A stretch of DNA of 5,908 bases from a bacterium UBA7470 (GTDB taxonomy: Bacteria; Pseudomonadota; Gammaproteobacteria; Burkholderiales; Burkholderiaceae_C), in the NCBI GenBank assembly GCA_002479815.1, contig DLPA01000159.1, positions 1,893 to 7,800 of the forward strand, given 5' to 3'. The notes under the pieces are model-generated. The model had not been told where the DNA came from. It saw only the letters and a list, made by a program, of their open reading frames with translations, and did not search any database. This document shows positions 4,898 to 5,908 of this stretch, piece by piece. The position numbers and the translations under genes were made by a program. Within the stretch, counting starts at the first letter, position 1, and each line of letters begins with the position of its first letter.

Positions 4898-5908
4898 TCA
4901 CAGTGCCACCGGGCCGCTCATGGCGCTGCGGGTGGCTTCGCGGGCTTTTTCTTGGCGCACGCGGTCGAGGTATTGGTCGGCTTGCGCCAGTTGTTGTTTC
5001 ATCATGGTGTTGTTCTGGCCCATGACTTCGATGGCTTTTGTGCGGAAGTTGTCCATTGCGTCCATCGCTTTGAAGGTTTGGTCGAACATCTCGCGCATTT
5101 TGTCGATGCCCAGCATGGGGTTGGAGGCAAATTGTGCGGTGCGGTCCACGTGGGTGTTCAACTGCCGTCCGGTTTCGGCGATCAAGTTGCCGATGGTGTT
5201 GTTGACCCCGCCTAGCATTTCCATGACTTGGATTTGGTTGCCTGTGGCACGCGCCACGGTTTGCGCCACGGCCAAGGCGCTCATGCCCGTGGTGGCGACG
5301 CGGGTGCAGCCGTTCATCATCTCGCGGCCTGTTTTCTTCAGCACGTCCAGCGCCAGGTAGCCGTTGGTACACACCGCTTGCTGCGTCATCAAGTCGGTGA
5401 GGTTTTGGCGGGCGTAAAACAGCACTTCTTGCTCTAGGGCTTTGGCGCGGTCGGGGTCGGTGCTGCGTAGGCTTTCGACTTTGGTGGCGAGTTTGCTGTC
5501 TAGGTTTTCGGCAAACTGAATCGCTGCGGAGAGGCGCTGCATGGCCTCCCACAGCTTGCCGCGCACGGCTTCGATTTCCACCACGTCTTTTTGCATGTCG
5601 TCGCGGGCGGCGTAGAGCTGCTGCATGCTCTTTTGCAATTGGGTCGAGGCGCTTTCGTACTTGCGGAAATACGATTGCAGCTTGTTGCCAAAGGGAATGA
5701 AGCCCAAGAGCTTTTGTGGTTGCAACAAATCGCCTTCTTTGCCCGGATTGAGTTCGTCCAAGTGCTGGCGCATGTCTTGAATGGCTTTGTAGGCGCTGCT
5801 GTCTTCCACGCCGACAAAATTGCGCTGCATGAAGCGCCCCTGCATCAAGCTGGCAGCGACTGAGATTTCCTCTTTGCCCAAGGCAAAGGCGCTGTCGAGT
5901 TTGGCCCG
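4898..5908 (-). CDS. telA: TelA-family toxic anion resistance protein (N-terminus missing)
   Basis: The minus-strand frame is open from the window edge to the TGA at 4900-4898, giving 336 visible residues. TelA family members are usually about 350-400 residues, so only a short N-terminal piece is missing; a TTG at 5881 is internal, not the start. The family's conserved block GDLLQPQKLLGFIPFGNKL lies at visible residues 59-77, followed by YFRKYESAS. A second block, QEVLFYARQNLTDLMTQQAV (160-179), leads into the helical GYLALDVLKKT region. The protein is predicted to be almost wholly helical and coiled, cytoplasmic, with no signal or membrane segment. Homologues (TelA/KlaA/YaaN) are linked to resistance to tellurite and other toxic anions or envelope stress, by an unknown mechanism. 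The yiaA-like gene follows in the same direction, suggesting an operon. The 64-base gap (4834-4897) shows no terminator or convincing promoter. Confidence 0.93.
   Translation of the reverse strand, partial: RAKLDSAFALGKEEISVAASLMQGRFMQRNFVGVEDSSAYKAIQDMRQHLDELNPGKEGDLLQPQKLLGFIPFGNKLQSYFRKYESASTQLQKSMQQLYAARDDMQKDVVEIEAVRGKLWEAMQRLSAAIQFAENLDSKLATKVESLRSTDPDRAKALEQEVLFYARQNLTDLMTQQAVCTNGYLALDVLKKTGREMMNGCTRVATTGMSALAVAQTVARATGNQIQVMEMLGGVNNTIGNLIAETGRQLNTHVDRTAQFASNPMLGIDKMREMFDQTFKAMDAMDNFRTKAIEVMGQNNTMMKQQLAQADQYLDRVRQEKAREATRSAMSGPVAL

Noticed and set aside
4881..5552. Minus-strand open frame of 223 codons
   Set aside because: It overlaps telA in another frame on the same strand, is Arg/Pro/His-rich with no family features, and is a GC-rich shadow.
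5879..5881. TTG as the telA start codon
   Set aside because: The frame stays open upstream to the window edge with TelA-like residues (KLDSAFALGKEE), so the true start lies outside.

Overview
The window looks like chromosomal DNA of a betaproteobacterium, most likely Burkholderiales and close to Comamonadaceae. This is inferred from TTG-rich leucine codon use, moderate to high GC in the housekeeping genes, and the types of TelA, YiaA/B and GcvT proteins present. I see no tRNA, rRNA, CRISPR array, insertion sequence or phage gene.

Layout. Positions 1-787 (minus) hold the N-terminal 262 residues of GcvT, the T-protein of the glycine cleavage system; the gene runs off the left edge. Upstream of it (about 793-1136) is a complete control region: a sigma70-like promoter, a tandem glycine riboswitch of two aptamers, and a hairpin plus six-T tract ending just before the gcvT start. 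Positions 1219-2145 (minus) encode a ten-helix EamA/DMT-family exporter. Positions 2193-2320 hold a decayed tail of a LuxR-family gene with its terminator, a second copy of the 3' end of the intact luxR gene 2 kb away. Positions 2358-3164 (minus) encode a secreted protein of unknown function. It is divergent from an intact LuxR-type regulator at 3313-4332 (plus), and an 18-bp dyad lies in the 148-bp gap between them. A strong bidirectional terminator (4342-4369) separates luxR from a convergent minus-strand pair: telA (4898 to beyond the right edge), then yiaA/B-like (4381-4833).

How the parts work together. The riboswitch should turn on glycine breakdown when glycine is in excess. The telA-yiaA pair looks like an operon for a cytoplasmic toxic-anion/stress protein and a small membrane protein. 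The accessory part is the middle 2.1 kb: a secreted protein and a divergent LuxR regulator, bracketed by direct repeats made of a luxR 3' end plus terminator. This suggests that a luxR-containing unit was duplicated here and one copy then decayed. It is the least ordinary part of the window. I see no convincing new multi-gene system, only this candidate regulator/secreted-protein module with a duplication scar.
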